The notes under the pieces: model-generated
The model's input: only the letters and a program-made list of their open reading frames with translations
What the model was told of the DNA's origin: nothing
The model's database searches: none
Shown here: piece by piece, positions 34,784 to 43,608 of the stretch
How positions within the stretch are numbered: the first letter of the stretch is position 1
Layout of the letters: each line of letters starts with the position of its first letter
Program-made: the position numbers and the translations under genes
NCBI GenBank assembly: GCA_018240525.1
Contig: JAFEFN010000003.1
Span: 518,085-582,084, forward strand
Source: Pseudomonadota bacterium
GTDB lineage: Bacteria > Pseudomonadota > Gammaproteobacteria > Steroidobacterales > Steroidobacteraceae
Length of the DNA: 64,000 nucleotides
Reading direction: 5' to 3'

Positions 34784-36837
34784 ACTCCCCGCCATGGCGC
34801 GCACTGCACTTCGCAGCGTGCCTGTGTGGGCTGTTGGCTTCGCTGGTGCTGGGCAACGCAGTTGCTCGGCAGCAGCAGCCTGACGAATCGGCCGCTCCGG
34901 CCGCACCGGCCTACGAGGATCGGTTGATCAATGGCGGCACCCTCACCCCGGATATCTCCGCGGGCGACAACAGCACCAGCGACACAGCAGGGCTGGCCCG
35001 CTCGATCCGCATCGATGCGGTGGGCTCGATCCTGCACCAGGATGGCCCGAATGCCGCGCCCGACCTGCACGAATACGGCATCGTCGGTGATGCCCAGTGG
35101 GACACGGTCTCCTACGGAGCCTGGTCCGCCAACCTCGCGGCCCGCTTCGGTCCCGACAACCAGCGCAGCAGCCTCGACGGCAACCAGAGCAATCTGGCCT
35201 TTGCGGTGCACGAGCGCGCCATGCCGTTCGATGGCGGCTGGCAGACCGACAACTCCCTCGGCGACCTGGCAGCGCCGCTGATCAACCTTGCGCGCGTGCA
35301 GCCACGCTTTCTGCTTTCCCAGGGACCGATGCAGGGACTGGAGACCGAATGGCGCGGTCCTTCCGGACTGCAGATCGTCGCCGGGGCGGGTGAGCCCGGC
35401 CTGTACGAGGGCATCAAGGTGCCGACCTTCCAGACCCTCGGCGGCTCCACGGCCACCATCGGCGCGCAGTGGTCGCCGGCGCCCGCGTGGTCGCTGGGCG
35501 GCCAGTTTGCCGCCGCGCACGACGTGTCGCTGTACTTCACCCCGCTCGACCCCAACCTGTTCCCGGAGGGGGCCGGCGCCTCGCCCCGCATCTCCACCGA
35601 CACCGCTTACCTGACCGGTGCCTGGCAGGGGAACAATGTGCGGGTGCAGGGCAACCTCATCGACGGCACGGTGGATGGCCAGGCCAACGCCTTCGGCGCC
35701 TGGCTGGATGCGCAGGTGCAGGCCCACTCGGTCACCCACAGCTTTGGCCTCTTCCGCATCGACCCGAACCTCACCTGGGGCAACCAGCTGATCACCAGCG
35801 ACGTCGAGGGCGGCTACTACCGGGCCGGTTACCAGTCGCGGCGCTGGATGGCGGACTTTGGGGTGGACGAGGTGAAGTCGGTCTCCGGCAATGGCGCGGA
35901 CACCACCTTCATCAACACCGATGCGCGCTACCAGCTCAGCCGCGACACCGGCATCGGCGGGGTCGCCAACCTGCGCCACGGCACCGGCGAGACGGCCTGG
36001 TCCCTCGAGGGATACCTCGACCAGGTGAACTTTCTGGGCATCGGCCGTGGGCAGCTCGACTACGCCACCGAACCGAAGGCCAGCGACCTGACCTTCACCC
36101 TGCAGCAGAGCTGGAACATGCGCACCGGCCGGCGCCTGTCCACTACCGCTGCGGTCGATCGCTTCGAAGACAACTCCATCCCCGGCAATCCGCAAACCGC
36201 CACGATCGTGCGACTGGCGGTCTACGGCGGGGGCGACATCACCACGCGACTGTCGCTGGATGGCAGCGTGCAGTGGGCCAACGCGGTGTCCGGGCGCGCC
36301 GCGCCTTCGGCTTCGGCGGACCTGACCCTGAACTGGCGCATCAACCGCGCCTGGTCGCTCCTCGGCACCTACTACGAAAACCGCATCGGCTCGTGGGAAC
36401 CGCTGGTGATCACCTCGCCGCTCAACCCGCCTACGCCACTGCCACAGGCCGCCATGGGCGAAAGCGGCTTTTTCCTCACGGTGCGCTACCAGGACTCCCG
36501 TGGCTCGCATTTTGCGCCGCTCGGGGGTATCGCCGGCTCAGGTTCCGGCCGGCTGAGCGGCGTGATCTTCCTGGACGCGAACGAGAACGGACGAATGGAC
36601 GCCGGCGAGGTGCCGGTCGCCAACGTCACCGTGATCCTGGATGGCCGGTTCTCGGTGCGCACCGATTCGAGCGGTCGCTACGACTTCCCCGCCGTGGTCT
36701 CCGGGCGTCACGTGCTCACCGTGCAGGGCGACAACCTGCCGCTGCCCTGGTCCATGAGCAACGGTGGGCATACCGAGGTGAACGTGAGCACCCGCGACCG
36801 CACCACGGTGGACATCGGCGCGCTGCGGATAAGGTAA
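34780..36837 (+). CDS. Usher-like outer-membrane beta-barrel protein with C-terminal SdrD/CNA-B-like domain
   Basis: The 685-residue protein starts at the ATG overlapping the chaperone stop. It has a signal peptide (HFAACLCGLLASLVLGNAVA), a long region of alternating amphipathic strands (about 60-580, for example SWSANLAARF-like and GGYYRAGYQSRRWMADFGVD segments) and a final domain from about 588: GRLSGVIFLDANENGRMDAG followed by VTVILDGRFSVRTDSSGRYDF. That domain carries the D-x-N-x-N-G calcium-type loop of SdrD/CNA-B repeats. At 685 residues it is shorter than classical ushers (about 800-900), and I cannot place a plug domain. It is the probable secretion pore. Confidence 0.68.
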   Translation: MNSPPWRALHFAACLCGLLASLVLGNAVARQQQPDESAAPAAPAYEDRLINGGTLTPDISAGDNSTSDTAGLARSIRIDAVGSILHQDGPNAAPDLHEYGIVGDAQWDTVSYGAWSANLAARFGPDNQRSSLDGNQSNLAFAVHERAMPFDGGWQTDNSLGDLAAPLINLARVQPRFLLSQGPMQGLETEWRGPSGLQIVAGAGEPGLYEGIKVPTFQTLGGSTATIGAQWSPAPAWSLGGQFAAAHDVSLYFTPLDPNLFPEGAGASPRISTDTAYLTGAWQGNNVRVQGNLIDGTVDGQANAFGAWLDAQVQAHSVTHSFGLFRIDPNLTWGNQLITSDVEGGYYRAGYQSRRWMADFGVDEVKSVSGNGADTTFINTDARYQLSRDTGIGGVANLRHGTGETAWSLEGYLDQVNFLGIGRGQLDYATEPKASDLTFTLQQSWNMRTGRRLSTTAAVDRFEDNSIPGNPQTATIVRLAVYGGGDITTRLSLDGSVQWANAVSGRAAPSASADLTLNWRINRAWSLLGTYYENRIGSWEPLVITSPLNPPTPLPQAAMGESGFFLTVRYQDSRGSHFAPLGGIAGSGSGRLSGVIFLDANENGRMDAGEVPVANVTVILDGRFSVRTDSSGRYDFPAVVSGRHVLTVQGDNLPLPWSMSNGGHTEVNVSTRDRTTVDIGALRIR

Positions 36838-36845
36838 GCCGGCGC

Positions 36846-37235
36846 CTAGTCGACGATGGCCGACTGGATCGCGATGCCGCTGCTCAGCAGCCGCGAGACC
36901 GGAGTCCCCGACACCACCGCCAGCAGCTCGCTTTTCTGGTCCCCGCTGAGCGGCCTGGCGAAGGACAGGCGACGGTCGATGTGCTCGCGGCCGGCGTGGT
37001 CCTTCGACCAGCGCACGCCCACGGTGATCTTGCCGAGCGTCCAGTCCTGCCGCGCCGCGTGGCGCCGCAGCGCCACCGCCGTGTCCGCGCCGAGGCTGGC
37101 CAGCAGCAGCTCGCGCGCGGCAAACCCGGCATCGCTGCCGCCGTCCGCGACCGGCTCATCGGCCGTCAGGTGGTGGTGGCCCGAGACGACCTGCTGCACG
37201 TGCTGGTGCTCGTTGATCACGGTCACATGGGCCAT
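36846..37235 (-). CDS. OsmC-fold protein lacking both peroxidatic cysteines
   Basis: The 129-residue protein aligns with small OsmC-family proteins: ARELLLASLGAxTAVALRRHAARQ and the C-terminal TPVSRLLSSGIAIQSAI. OsmC proteins normally have Cys at the first x (GACTA) and at the start of CPVHxTL. Here these are D51 and T111, and the protein has no cysteine at all, so it cannot act as a thiol peroxidase. It starts 10 bp downstream of the flavoprotein gene stop and ends 8 bp from the usher-like gene, tail to tail. A ligand- or lipid-binding role is a guess. Confidence 0.85.
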   Translation of the reverse strand: MAHVTVINEHQHVQQVVSGHHHLTADEPVADGGSDAGFAARELLLASLGADTAVALRRHAARQDWTLGKITVGVRWSKDHAGREHIDRRLSFARPLSGDQKSELLAVVSGTPVSRLLSSGIAIQSAIVD

Positions 37236-37245
37236 GGGTCCCCCC

Positions 37246-38247
37246 TTATGCGCTGGCGTGGCCGCGCTGCCCGGCCAGGGCCAGCGCCCGCGCCGGCCGG
37301 TCGAACATACTGCGCACGATGCTGGTCAGGCTCTTGCCGGTGACGTCGTCCAAGCGGTACTCGGCGCCCTTCAGGATCGCATCGGCGGCGCGCAGGCCGC
37401 TGCGGATGGCGGGGCCGATCCCCTCGCCCAGGTCGGGAGTGGCAAGGCCCGCGGCATCGCCGGTCACGAAGGCGTTGTCGCGGCGTACCACCCGCACGTT
37501 GCCGCGCAGGTAATAGCTGTAGCCGGTGGGATCGAACTGCGCCCCGGGGGCAAAGCTGCCGTGCAGCGTTCGCGCCAGCTGGTTCCAGTGACCGCGGATG
37601 TCGAGACCGCTGTTCTTCATGCGCGCGGCGATCCCGCCGACGCCGACGTTCAGCCAGCCACGCTCCTTGGGCACGTACCACGAGTAGCCCGGCAGGCCAT
37701 GGGTGAAGAACCACAGATGGCAGTCCTTTTCCTGCCAGTCGTACTCGATCTCGTGCTCGAGTGTGACTAGCTGCAGCTCGCTGGCCCGCGGGTTGAGTTC
37801 GCGGAACAGCTCCCGGTACACCGGGCAACGCGTGCCGCCCGCGCCGATCAGGTAGCGCGCGCGATAGGCCCCGTCGACGGCGTAGCCCTGCGCATCGGCG
37901 CTGATGTGGCGGACGTTGTGCAACTCGACCGGCGCGCCGGAACGCTGCAGCAGCCAGGCGTCGAACTCGAGGCGCCGGATCGAGTGCTGCACGCACGGTA
38001 CCGGCAGGTTCAGGCGGCCGAAGTGGAACCGCAGGCGCGGGTAGGTTAGGAGGCGGTGCGGGTAGGCGCGCACGTCCATCTCGAGCTCGCGCACCACCTC
38101 GGGCGTGATCCACCCCGCGCACAGCTTCAGGCGCGGAAAGGCCTCGCGGTCGAGCACCAGGACGTCGACCCCCGCGCGCCGCAGACGCCACGCGGCCGCG
38201 GCGCCCGCCGGGCCGCCGCCGACGATCAGTACCTCACATGAGCGCAC
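37246..38247 (-). CDS. FAD-dependent oxidoreductase, geranylgeranyl-reductase type
   Basis: The 333-residue flavoprotein begins with the FAD dinucleotide fold (CEVLIVGGGPAGAAAAWRLRRAG), has LDREAFPRLKLCAGWITPEV, a motif of geranylgeranyl reductases, and a late FAD motif FVTGDAAGLATPDLGEGIGPAIRSG. These enzymes reduce or oxidise isoprenoid and other hydrophobic chains. The gene begins 15 bp after the cyclopropane synthase stop, which suggests action on a methylated or cyclopropanated lipid made by that enzyme. The exact reaction is unknown. Confidence 0.87.
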   Translation of the reverse strand: MRSCEVLIVGGGPAGAAAAWRLRRAGVDVLVLDREAFPRLKLCAGWITPEVVRELEMDVRAYPHRLLTYPRLRFHFGRLNLPVPCVQHSIRRLEFDAWLLQRSGAPVELHNVRHISADAQGYAVDGAYRARYLIGAGGTRCPVYRELFRELNPRASELQLVTLEHEIEYDWQEKDCHLWFFTHGLPGYSWYVPKERGWLNVGVGGIAARMKNSGLDIRGHWNQLARTLHGSFAPGAQFDPTGYSYYLRGNVRVVRRDNAFVTGDAAGLATPDLGEGIGPAIRSGLRAADAILKGAEYRLDDVTGKSLTSIVRSMFDRPARALALAGQRGHASA

Positions 38248-38262
38248 CGCAGCTCCGGAAGT

Positions 38263-39522
38263 TCAGGGGGCGTAAATGTCGGCTCGGTTCCAGGCAATGT
38301 CGTTGCTCTCACCGGGCGCGAAAAGCACCTGGAACAGCTGCAGCTTGCCGGTGGTGAAGGCCGCGATAGAGCCGGCCAGGTACAGCCGCCACATGCGCAC
38401 AAAGCGGGCATCGAACATGTCGCGCACCTTGTCGCTCGCGGCCTCGTAGAGCTCATACCAGTGGCGCAGCGTCTGCGCGTAGTGCAGGCGGAGGTTCTCC
38501 ACGTCGAGCACGGAGAAATCCCAGGGCTCGAAGATGCGCATCATCTCGCTGAGAGCCGGCGGACAGGCCCCCGGGAAGATGCGCTTCTCGATCCAGGGCT
38601 GCAGCGCCGCCGGGTAGTTGCGGCCGATCGAATGGATGAACCCGCGGCCACGGCCGCCGAGCGCGCGGTGGACCACGCTGCCTAGCTCGGCGTAATTTTC
38701 GACGCCGACGTGCTCGAGCATGCCGACCGAAACGAAGGCGTCGTACCGGCCGGTGATGTTGCGGTAGTCGTCCTCGACGTACTCGACCTGGCCGCCGACG
38801 CCGGCGCGCTGCGCTTGCTCACGCGCGTACATGATCTGCTCGCGCGAGATGTTGAACGCGCGGACGCGCACCCCGTAGTGCCGTGCCATGTGCAGCGCCA
38901 GCGTGCCCCAGCCGCAGCCAGCCTCGACCACGGTCTCGCCCGCCTTCAGCCGCAACTTGCGGCACACGTGGTCCATCTTGGCGACCTGAGCCTCATCGAG
39001 GCTCGCCGTGGGCGTCGGGTAGTAGGCGCACGTATAGGCCATCGTGCTCCCCAGCCACAGAGAATAGAACTGGTTGCCGATGTCGTAGTGGCGATGGATG
39101 TTGTCGCGCGAGCCCGCCAGGGTATTGGTGCGCGGTCGGCGCAGCGCCCGTCGCAGGAAGGTCTCCGGCTTGCCGTTCATGGTATTGCTGAGATTGACGA
39201 TCTCCAGCATGGATACCAGGTCTCCCTCCACGGTGACGCTGCCGTCGGAGAAGGCATCTCCGAAGCGCAGCGCGGGATCGGCGAGGACCGACATCAAGAC
39301 GGCGCGGCTGGCAAAAGTGACCCGCGCGGCCGCAGGCTCCGCCGGGCTGAGGACGGCACCGTCCCGGATCGCGAATTCCAGCGGCGGGTTGTTCAGAAAG
39401 GCGCTCACCTTGGCCAGCAGCCAGGCATCGAGCGGCTTAGCCGCCTCCGGTGCGCCCGGGGGCGGTGCATCCCTGAACGAGCGGCCGGAGGTGGACGTCA
39501 GGCTCTTTTCAGCGGCATTCAC
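38263..39522 (-). CDS. cfa: Cyclopropane-fatty-acyl-phospholipid synthase
   Basis: The 419-residue protein is a full-length CFA-synthase-family methyltransferase. The SAM loop is VEAGCGWG (199-206). Catalytic-type residues are C165 (AYTCAYY), E270 (GMLEHVG), H297 (FIHSIG) and Y348 (HYAQTL). It transfers a methylene group from SAM to the double bond of membrane phospholipid acyl chains, or a methyl group if it is a related methyltransferase. It is first in a three-gene operon with a flavoprotein and a cysteine-free OsmC protein. Related enzyme pairs make 10-methyl or furan fatty acids. Confidence 0.9.
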   Translation of the reverse strand: MNAAEKSLTSTSGRSFRDAPPPGAPEAAKPLDAWLLAKVSAFLNNPPLEFAIRDGAVLSPAEPAAARVTFASRAVLMSVLADPALRFGDAFSDGSVTVEGDLVSMLEIVNLSNTMNGKPETFLRRALRRPRTNTLAGSRDNIHRHYDIGNQFYSLWLGSTMAYTCAYYPTPTASLDEAQVAKMDHVCRKLRLKAGETVVEAGCGWGTLALHMARHYGVRVRAFNISREQIMYAREQAQRAGVGGQVEYVEDDYRNITGRYDAFVSVGMLEHVGVENYAELGSVVHRALGGRGRGFIHSIGRNYPAALQPWIEKRIFPGACPPALSEMMRIFEPWDFSVLDVENLRLHYAQTLRHWYELYEAASDKVRDMFDARFVRMWRLYLAGSIAAFTTGKLQLFQVLFAPGESNDIAWNRADIYAP

Positions 39523-39621
39523 GGCTTACAACCTCCATCTTCGAACCCCTAATTTAGCACGCAGCGGGGCGGGCGACAGCCGGCGGCCAGACACGCGGCT
39601 TGGCGGCCAAACGACCTTGGG

Positions 39622-40488
39622 CTAATGCGCGGCGAAGGCCTGATTGAGGATGTTGGCGAGGCGGGCGCCGGCGAGCAACACGCGCTCGCGCACCAGCGCT
39701 GCTCCCGCGGCGACATAGTCCGCATCCAGGACCACGATGCCCTCCGCGGGAGTGTGGCAAGCGAAGCCGGCGTAGCGATAGGCCACGTTTCGAGCGAGGT
39801 TGTTCGACTCCACCGCCCAACTGTCCGGGCTGCCCTGGCCGGCTTCGTGCAGCAATTCCTGGGCCTCGGCGGCCAGGGCCGGCAGTCCCGGGGGCGGCTG
39901 TCGGGCGTTGCTGGTCCTGAATGCCCGCTGCACCAGCAGCGTGTCCCAGACCTTGTGCAGGCTGGTGCGCCCGTGCGTCCGTACCCCTGCCAAGGCGACC
40001 TGCACGTCGTTGCCGCCGCGATCCTCGTTGTTGGCGGCGTGCAGGGGCTGATGCAGGTCCCCTTCCAGGTGCACCACCCACTTGAGTGCTTCATTGCGCT
40101 CGGCCCGGGGCGCGCGTGGATCGGCCAAGACGGCGATCAGGCGCTTCAGCTGCTCGCTGTTGCATTGCCCGTCTGCGCAGTAACGCGCTTTCGCCGACCG
40201 CCCGCACACAGGGTCGTCGTCGTAGTGCCAGGGGTTGTGCGCCGCGCGGCTGCCGTGTATCTCGTCGGCCCACACCGCGACCGACTCCAGAGTGCTGCGC
40301 CCCGAGGGCCGGTCGAACTTATCCAGATCCAGTGCCAGGAGCTGCAGGACGACCGCATGCGCCTGCGGCGTGAGCAGCTGGTCGGCGATGGCCCCCACCG
40401 TGCGGTGTCCCTGCGGGCCCCAGGCACGGGCGGTGCCCGGGATGAGCAGTGCCAACAGGACGACCCCGCGGAGGACGGTCCGCACGCA
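39622..40488 (-). CDS. S1/P1-type nuclease (secreted)
   Basis: From a GTG at 40488 the protein has a compact signal peptide (MRTVLRGVVLLALLIPGTARA) that would leave W-G-P-Q-G-H at the mature N-terminus. In S1/P1 nucleases the N-terminal Trp itself binds zinc. Other zinc ligands are visible in WADEIH, the NPWHYDD segment, KWVVHLEGDLHQPLH and LHKVWD. It cleaves single-stranded DNA and RNA outside the cytoplasm. An open frame runs upstream to 40710 but overlaps the divergent M13 gene. Confidence 0.88.
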   Translation of the reverse strand, partial: CVRTVLRGVVLLALLIPGTARAWGPQGHRTVGAIADQLLTPQAHAVVLQLLALDLDKFDRPSGRSTLESVAVWADEIHGSRAAHNPWHYDDDPVCGRSAKARYCADGQCNSEQLKRLIAVLADPRAPRAERNEALKWVVHLEGDLHQPLHAANNEDRGGNDVQVALAGVRTHGRTSLHKVWDTLLVQRAFRTSNARQPPPGLPALAAEAQELLHEAGQGSPDSWAVESNNLARNVAYRYAGFACHTPAEGIVVLDADYVAAGAALVRERVLLAGARLANILNQAFAAH

Positions 40489-40570
40489 GCGGCCCACCGG
40501 TCCCGTGCAGCCCCTGGTGTAGACTGCGCGGCTGTTCCGGGCCGCGGCCCCCGCAGTGGAAAAACCTCGC

Positions 40571-42649
40571 ATGACTCGCACCGCCTGCCTCTCAAGCCTC
40601 ATACGCCTGTCCTGGATCGCCTCGGCTGCCCTGGTTAGCTTCGCCGCCGCGGCGGACGCCCCGCCGGCGCTGCAGGGGGCCGCGGGCATCGACCAGGCCG
40701 CCCTGGACACGTCCGTGAGGCCTGGCGACGACTTCTTCGCCTATGCCAACGGCGGCTGGATCAGGCGCACCGAGATCCCGGCCGACCGTTCCAGCTACGG
40801 CAACTTCCAGATTGTCGATGATCTGACGTATAAGCGCACCGCAGAGCTCATCCGTGCCGCGGGCCAGGGTGCCGCGCCGGGCTCGGTTGCCGAGAAGATC
40901 GGCCGCTACTACGCCGCCTACCTGGACGAAGCGGCCATCGAGAAGCTCGGGGCGGCGCCGATATCGGCCGGCCTGAAGCGCATCGACGGCATCAAGGACC
41001 GCACCCAGCTGGCGGGTGCACTCGGGGCCACGCTGCGCACCGACGTGGACGTCCTCAACAACACCAACCTGCACACCGAAAACCTCTTCGGCCTGTGGGT
41101 GGCACAGGACCTCAGCGACCCGACCCGGTACGCGGCCTTCCTGCTGCAGGGCGGGCTGGTGATGCCCGACCGCGACTACTACCTCAACCCATCGCAGCAC
41201 ATGGCCGAGGTCCGCACGCGCTATCAGGCGCACATCGAGAAGGTGCTGCAGCTGGGCGGCATCGCCGACGCCCACGGCGCTGCGGCCCGCGTCTATGCCC
41301 TCGAGCAGCGCATCGCGGCGGCGCACGTCAGCCGGGAAGAAAGCGAGGACGTGCTCCGGGGCAACAATCACTGGAGCCTTGCGGACTTTGGCCAGCGGGC
41401 GCCCGGGATGGACTGGACGGCCTTCTTCGAGGCCGCGGGACTGGGAGCGCAGCACGAGTTCGTGGTGTGGCAGCCGAGCGCACTCAGCGGCATCGCAGCG
41501 CTGGTGGGCGGCGAGCCGCTGGAGAGCTGGAAGGCCTTCCTGCGCTTTCACTACATCGAGTCCTCATCGCCCTACCTGGCCAAGCGCTTTGTCGACGAGC
41601 ACTTCGAGTTCCACGAGCACGTGCTCTCGGGGACCCCGCAGCAGCCGCCGCGCTGGAAGAGCGCGGTGGCCGAGACCAACACCGCGCTCGGCATGGCAGT
41701 GGGCCAGCTGTACGTGGCCAAGTATTTCCCTGCCAGCGAGAAGGCGCGGGCGGAAGCGATGGTGAAGAACCTGCTGGCGGCGTTTGCCGCGCGCATCGAC
41801 AGGCTCGACTGGATGGCACCCCAGACCCGCGCCGAGGCGAAGGCCAAGCTTGCCGTGCTCAAGGTCGGGGTCGGCTACCCGGACCACTGGCGCAGCTACG
41901 AGGGGCTGCGCGTCACGGCCGGCGATGCCTTCGGCAACGCCGAGCGCGCCGATCTGTTCGAGTACCGCCGCAACCTCGCCAAGTTCGGGCAGCCCGTGGA
42001 CCGCTCCGAGTGGGTCATGAACCCGCAGCTGGTCAACGCGGTCAACCTGCCGGCGATGAATGCACTGAACATTCCGGCGGCGATCCTGCAGCCGCCCTAC
42101 TTCGATCCGACGCGCGACCCGGCGATGGATTACGGTGGCACCGGCGGCACGCTCGGCCACGAGATCAGCCACAGCTTCGATGACCAGGGCGCGCAGTTCG
42201 ACTCGCAGGGGCGGTTGCGCAACTGGTGGACCGAGCAGGACTACGCGCATTTCAAGGCCGCCGGCGCGGCGCTGGTGGCCCAGTTCGATGCGTACCATCC
42301 GTTCCCGGATGTCTCGGTGAACGGCAAGCAGACTCTCAGCGAGAACATCGCCGATGTTGCCGGGCTGTCCGCGGCCTTCGACGCCTGGCAGGCCAGCCGC
42401 ATCCCGGGTTCCGTCCCGCCGGGCGGGGCGTTCAGCCTCGAGCAGCTGTTCTTCATCAGCTACGCGCAGAGCTGGCAGACCAAGATGCGCGAGGCGGCGG
42501 CGCGTCGCCGCCTGGTCACCGACGGACATGCGCCGGCCGAGTATCGCGCCGACACGGTGCGCAACCTGGACCCCTGGTACCAGGCCTTCGACGTGCAACC
42601 GGGCGAGAAGCTCTACCTGACGCCGGCGCAGCGCGTGCGCGTGTGGTGA
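40571..42649 (+). CDS. M13-family zinc metallopeptidase (neprilysin-like)
   Basis: The 692-residue protein has a signal peptide (IRLSWIASAALVSFAAAADA), the M13 N-terminal domain (DDFFAYANGGWIRRTEIPADRSSYG) and the catalytic domain with H530-E531-I-S-H534 and E591-N-I-A-D595. The C-terminal tryptophan of M13 peptidases is the last residue. It probably degrades small peptides in the periplasm. The ATG at 40571 is preferred; a GTG at 40556 is an alternative. It is divergent from the nuclease gene. Confidence 0.95.
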   Translation: MTRTACLSSLIRLSWIASAALVSFAAAADAPPALQGAAGIDQAALDTSVRPGDDFFAYANGGWIRRTEIPADRSSYGNFQIVDDLTYKRTAELIRAAGQGAAPGSVAEKIGRYYAAYLDEAAIEKLGAAPISAGLKRIDGIKDRTQLAGALGATLRTDVDVLNNTNLHTENLFGLWVAQDLSDPTRYAAFLLQGGLVMPDRDYYLNPSQHMAEVRTRYQAHIEKVLQLGGIADAHGAAARVYALEQRIAAAHVSREESEDVLRGNNHWSLADFGQRAPGMDWTAFFEAAGLGAQHEFVVWQPSALSGIAALVGGEPLESWKAFLRFHYIESSSPYLAKRFVDEHFEFHEHVLSGTPQQPPRWKSAVAETNTALGMAVGQLYVAKYFPASEKARAEAMVKNLLAAFAARIDRLDWMAPQTRAEAKAKLAVLKVGVGYPDHWRSYEGLRVTAGDAFGNAERADLFEYRRNLAKFGQPVDRSEWVMNPQLVNAVNLPAMNALNIPAAILQPPYFDPTRDPAMDYGGTGGTLGHEISHSFDDQGAQFDSQGRLRNWWTEQDYAHFKAAGAALVAQFDAYHPFPDVSVNGKQTLSENIADVAGLSAAFDAWQASRIPGSVPPGGAFSLEQLFFISYAQSWQTKMREAAARRRLVTDGHAPAEYRADTVRNLDPWYQAFDVQPGEKLYLTPAQRVRVW

Positions 42650-42707
42650 CGGACGGCCGTGCCCTCGCGTGCGCCAAGGCTGCCGAACCGGCCCCTGGCG
42701 GGGCGCC

Positions 42708-43475
42708 TCAGGCCGGGTCGCGCAGCCGCCCGAAGTAGACCAGCGTCACGTACGGGAAGAGGATGCGCCCGTCCCGCTGGTGCCGGGCGAACACCGCCTC
42801 CAGGCCACGGATCAGCGGCAGGTGCTCCGGGTGACCGGGCTCGGGCGCGTAGGAGGATGACATGAGCCGACCGCGCAGCCCCTCGTAGTCGAAGCTCTGC
42901 TGGTTGGGGAAGCGCACGCACTCCATCGCGCCACCCAGGTATTCACGCATCGCCGGCTCATCGACGCGGCTGCGGAGGACGGCCTCGAACTCGCTCGCAT
43001 GCCGCCGCAGCAGCCGCTCGTAGTCGGCCAGGAAGGCGCTGCCCCGCGTCGGGTGCTCGTTCCACAGCAGTGCGCCGAAGGCTCCCGGTCGGGTGATGCG
43101 CAGTGCCTCGGCGCGGGCCGGTGCGACCTTGAACCAGTGAAAGGCCTGACCGGCCACCAACAGGTCGACGCTGCCGGGCGCCAGCGTGGTCGCCTCGGCG
43201 GTTCCCCGGACACTCACGAAACGTGGGTCGCCACCCAGGGACGCATCGGCCGCCGCGCGCATGGGATCGTTCGGCTCCACGGCAAACACCTGCGCGGCGT
43301 GCGGCAGCAGGAGCGCGGTGAGGATGCCCGTGCCGGAGCCGATGTCGGCCACGACGGCGCGCGGTCCCAGCCCACAACGCTCCTGCAGCAGTGCGATCGC
43401 CCCCGCGGGGTAGCTCGGGCGGTAGCGAGCATAGTCCCCCACCCGGCTCGAGAAGCGCTCCGTCGAGTTGCTCAC
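42708..43475 (-). CDS. Class I SAM-dependent methyltransferase
   Basis: The 255-residue protein reads FSSRVGDYARYRPSYPAGAI, then the SAM motif VADIGSGTGILTALLLP, motif II-like VAGQAFHWFK and ends LVYFGRLRDPA. This is the small-molecule methyltransferase type 11 family. The GTG at 43475 has CGGAG 8 nt upstream, better than the ATG at 43544. The substrate is unknown. It is divergent from the transsulfuration-type gene. Confidence 0.88.
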   Translation of the reverse strand: MSNSTERFSSRVGDYARYRPSYPAGAIALLQERCGLGPRAVVADIGSGTGILTALLLPHAAQVFAVEPNDPMRAAADASLGGDPRFVSVRGTAEATTLAPGSVDLLVAGQAFHWFKVAPARAEALRITRPGAFGALLWNEHPTRGSAFLADYERLLRRHASEFEAVLRSRVDEPAMREYLGGAMECVRFPNQQSFDYEGLRGRLMSSSYAPEPGHPEHLPLIRGLEAVFARHQRDGRILFPYVTLVYFGRLRDPA

Positions 43476-43608
43476 GGGGAACACTCCGGGGTCACTGTAC
43501 TGGTGCTGCGACCGCACAGTGCCGGAACATCCGCGCGGAAGCATCTATCCATAAAGGTGTACGGACACGGTAGCGTATCCGGCACAGAATCGCACCCGCG
43601 GAGCCGCC

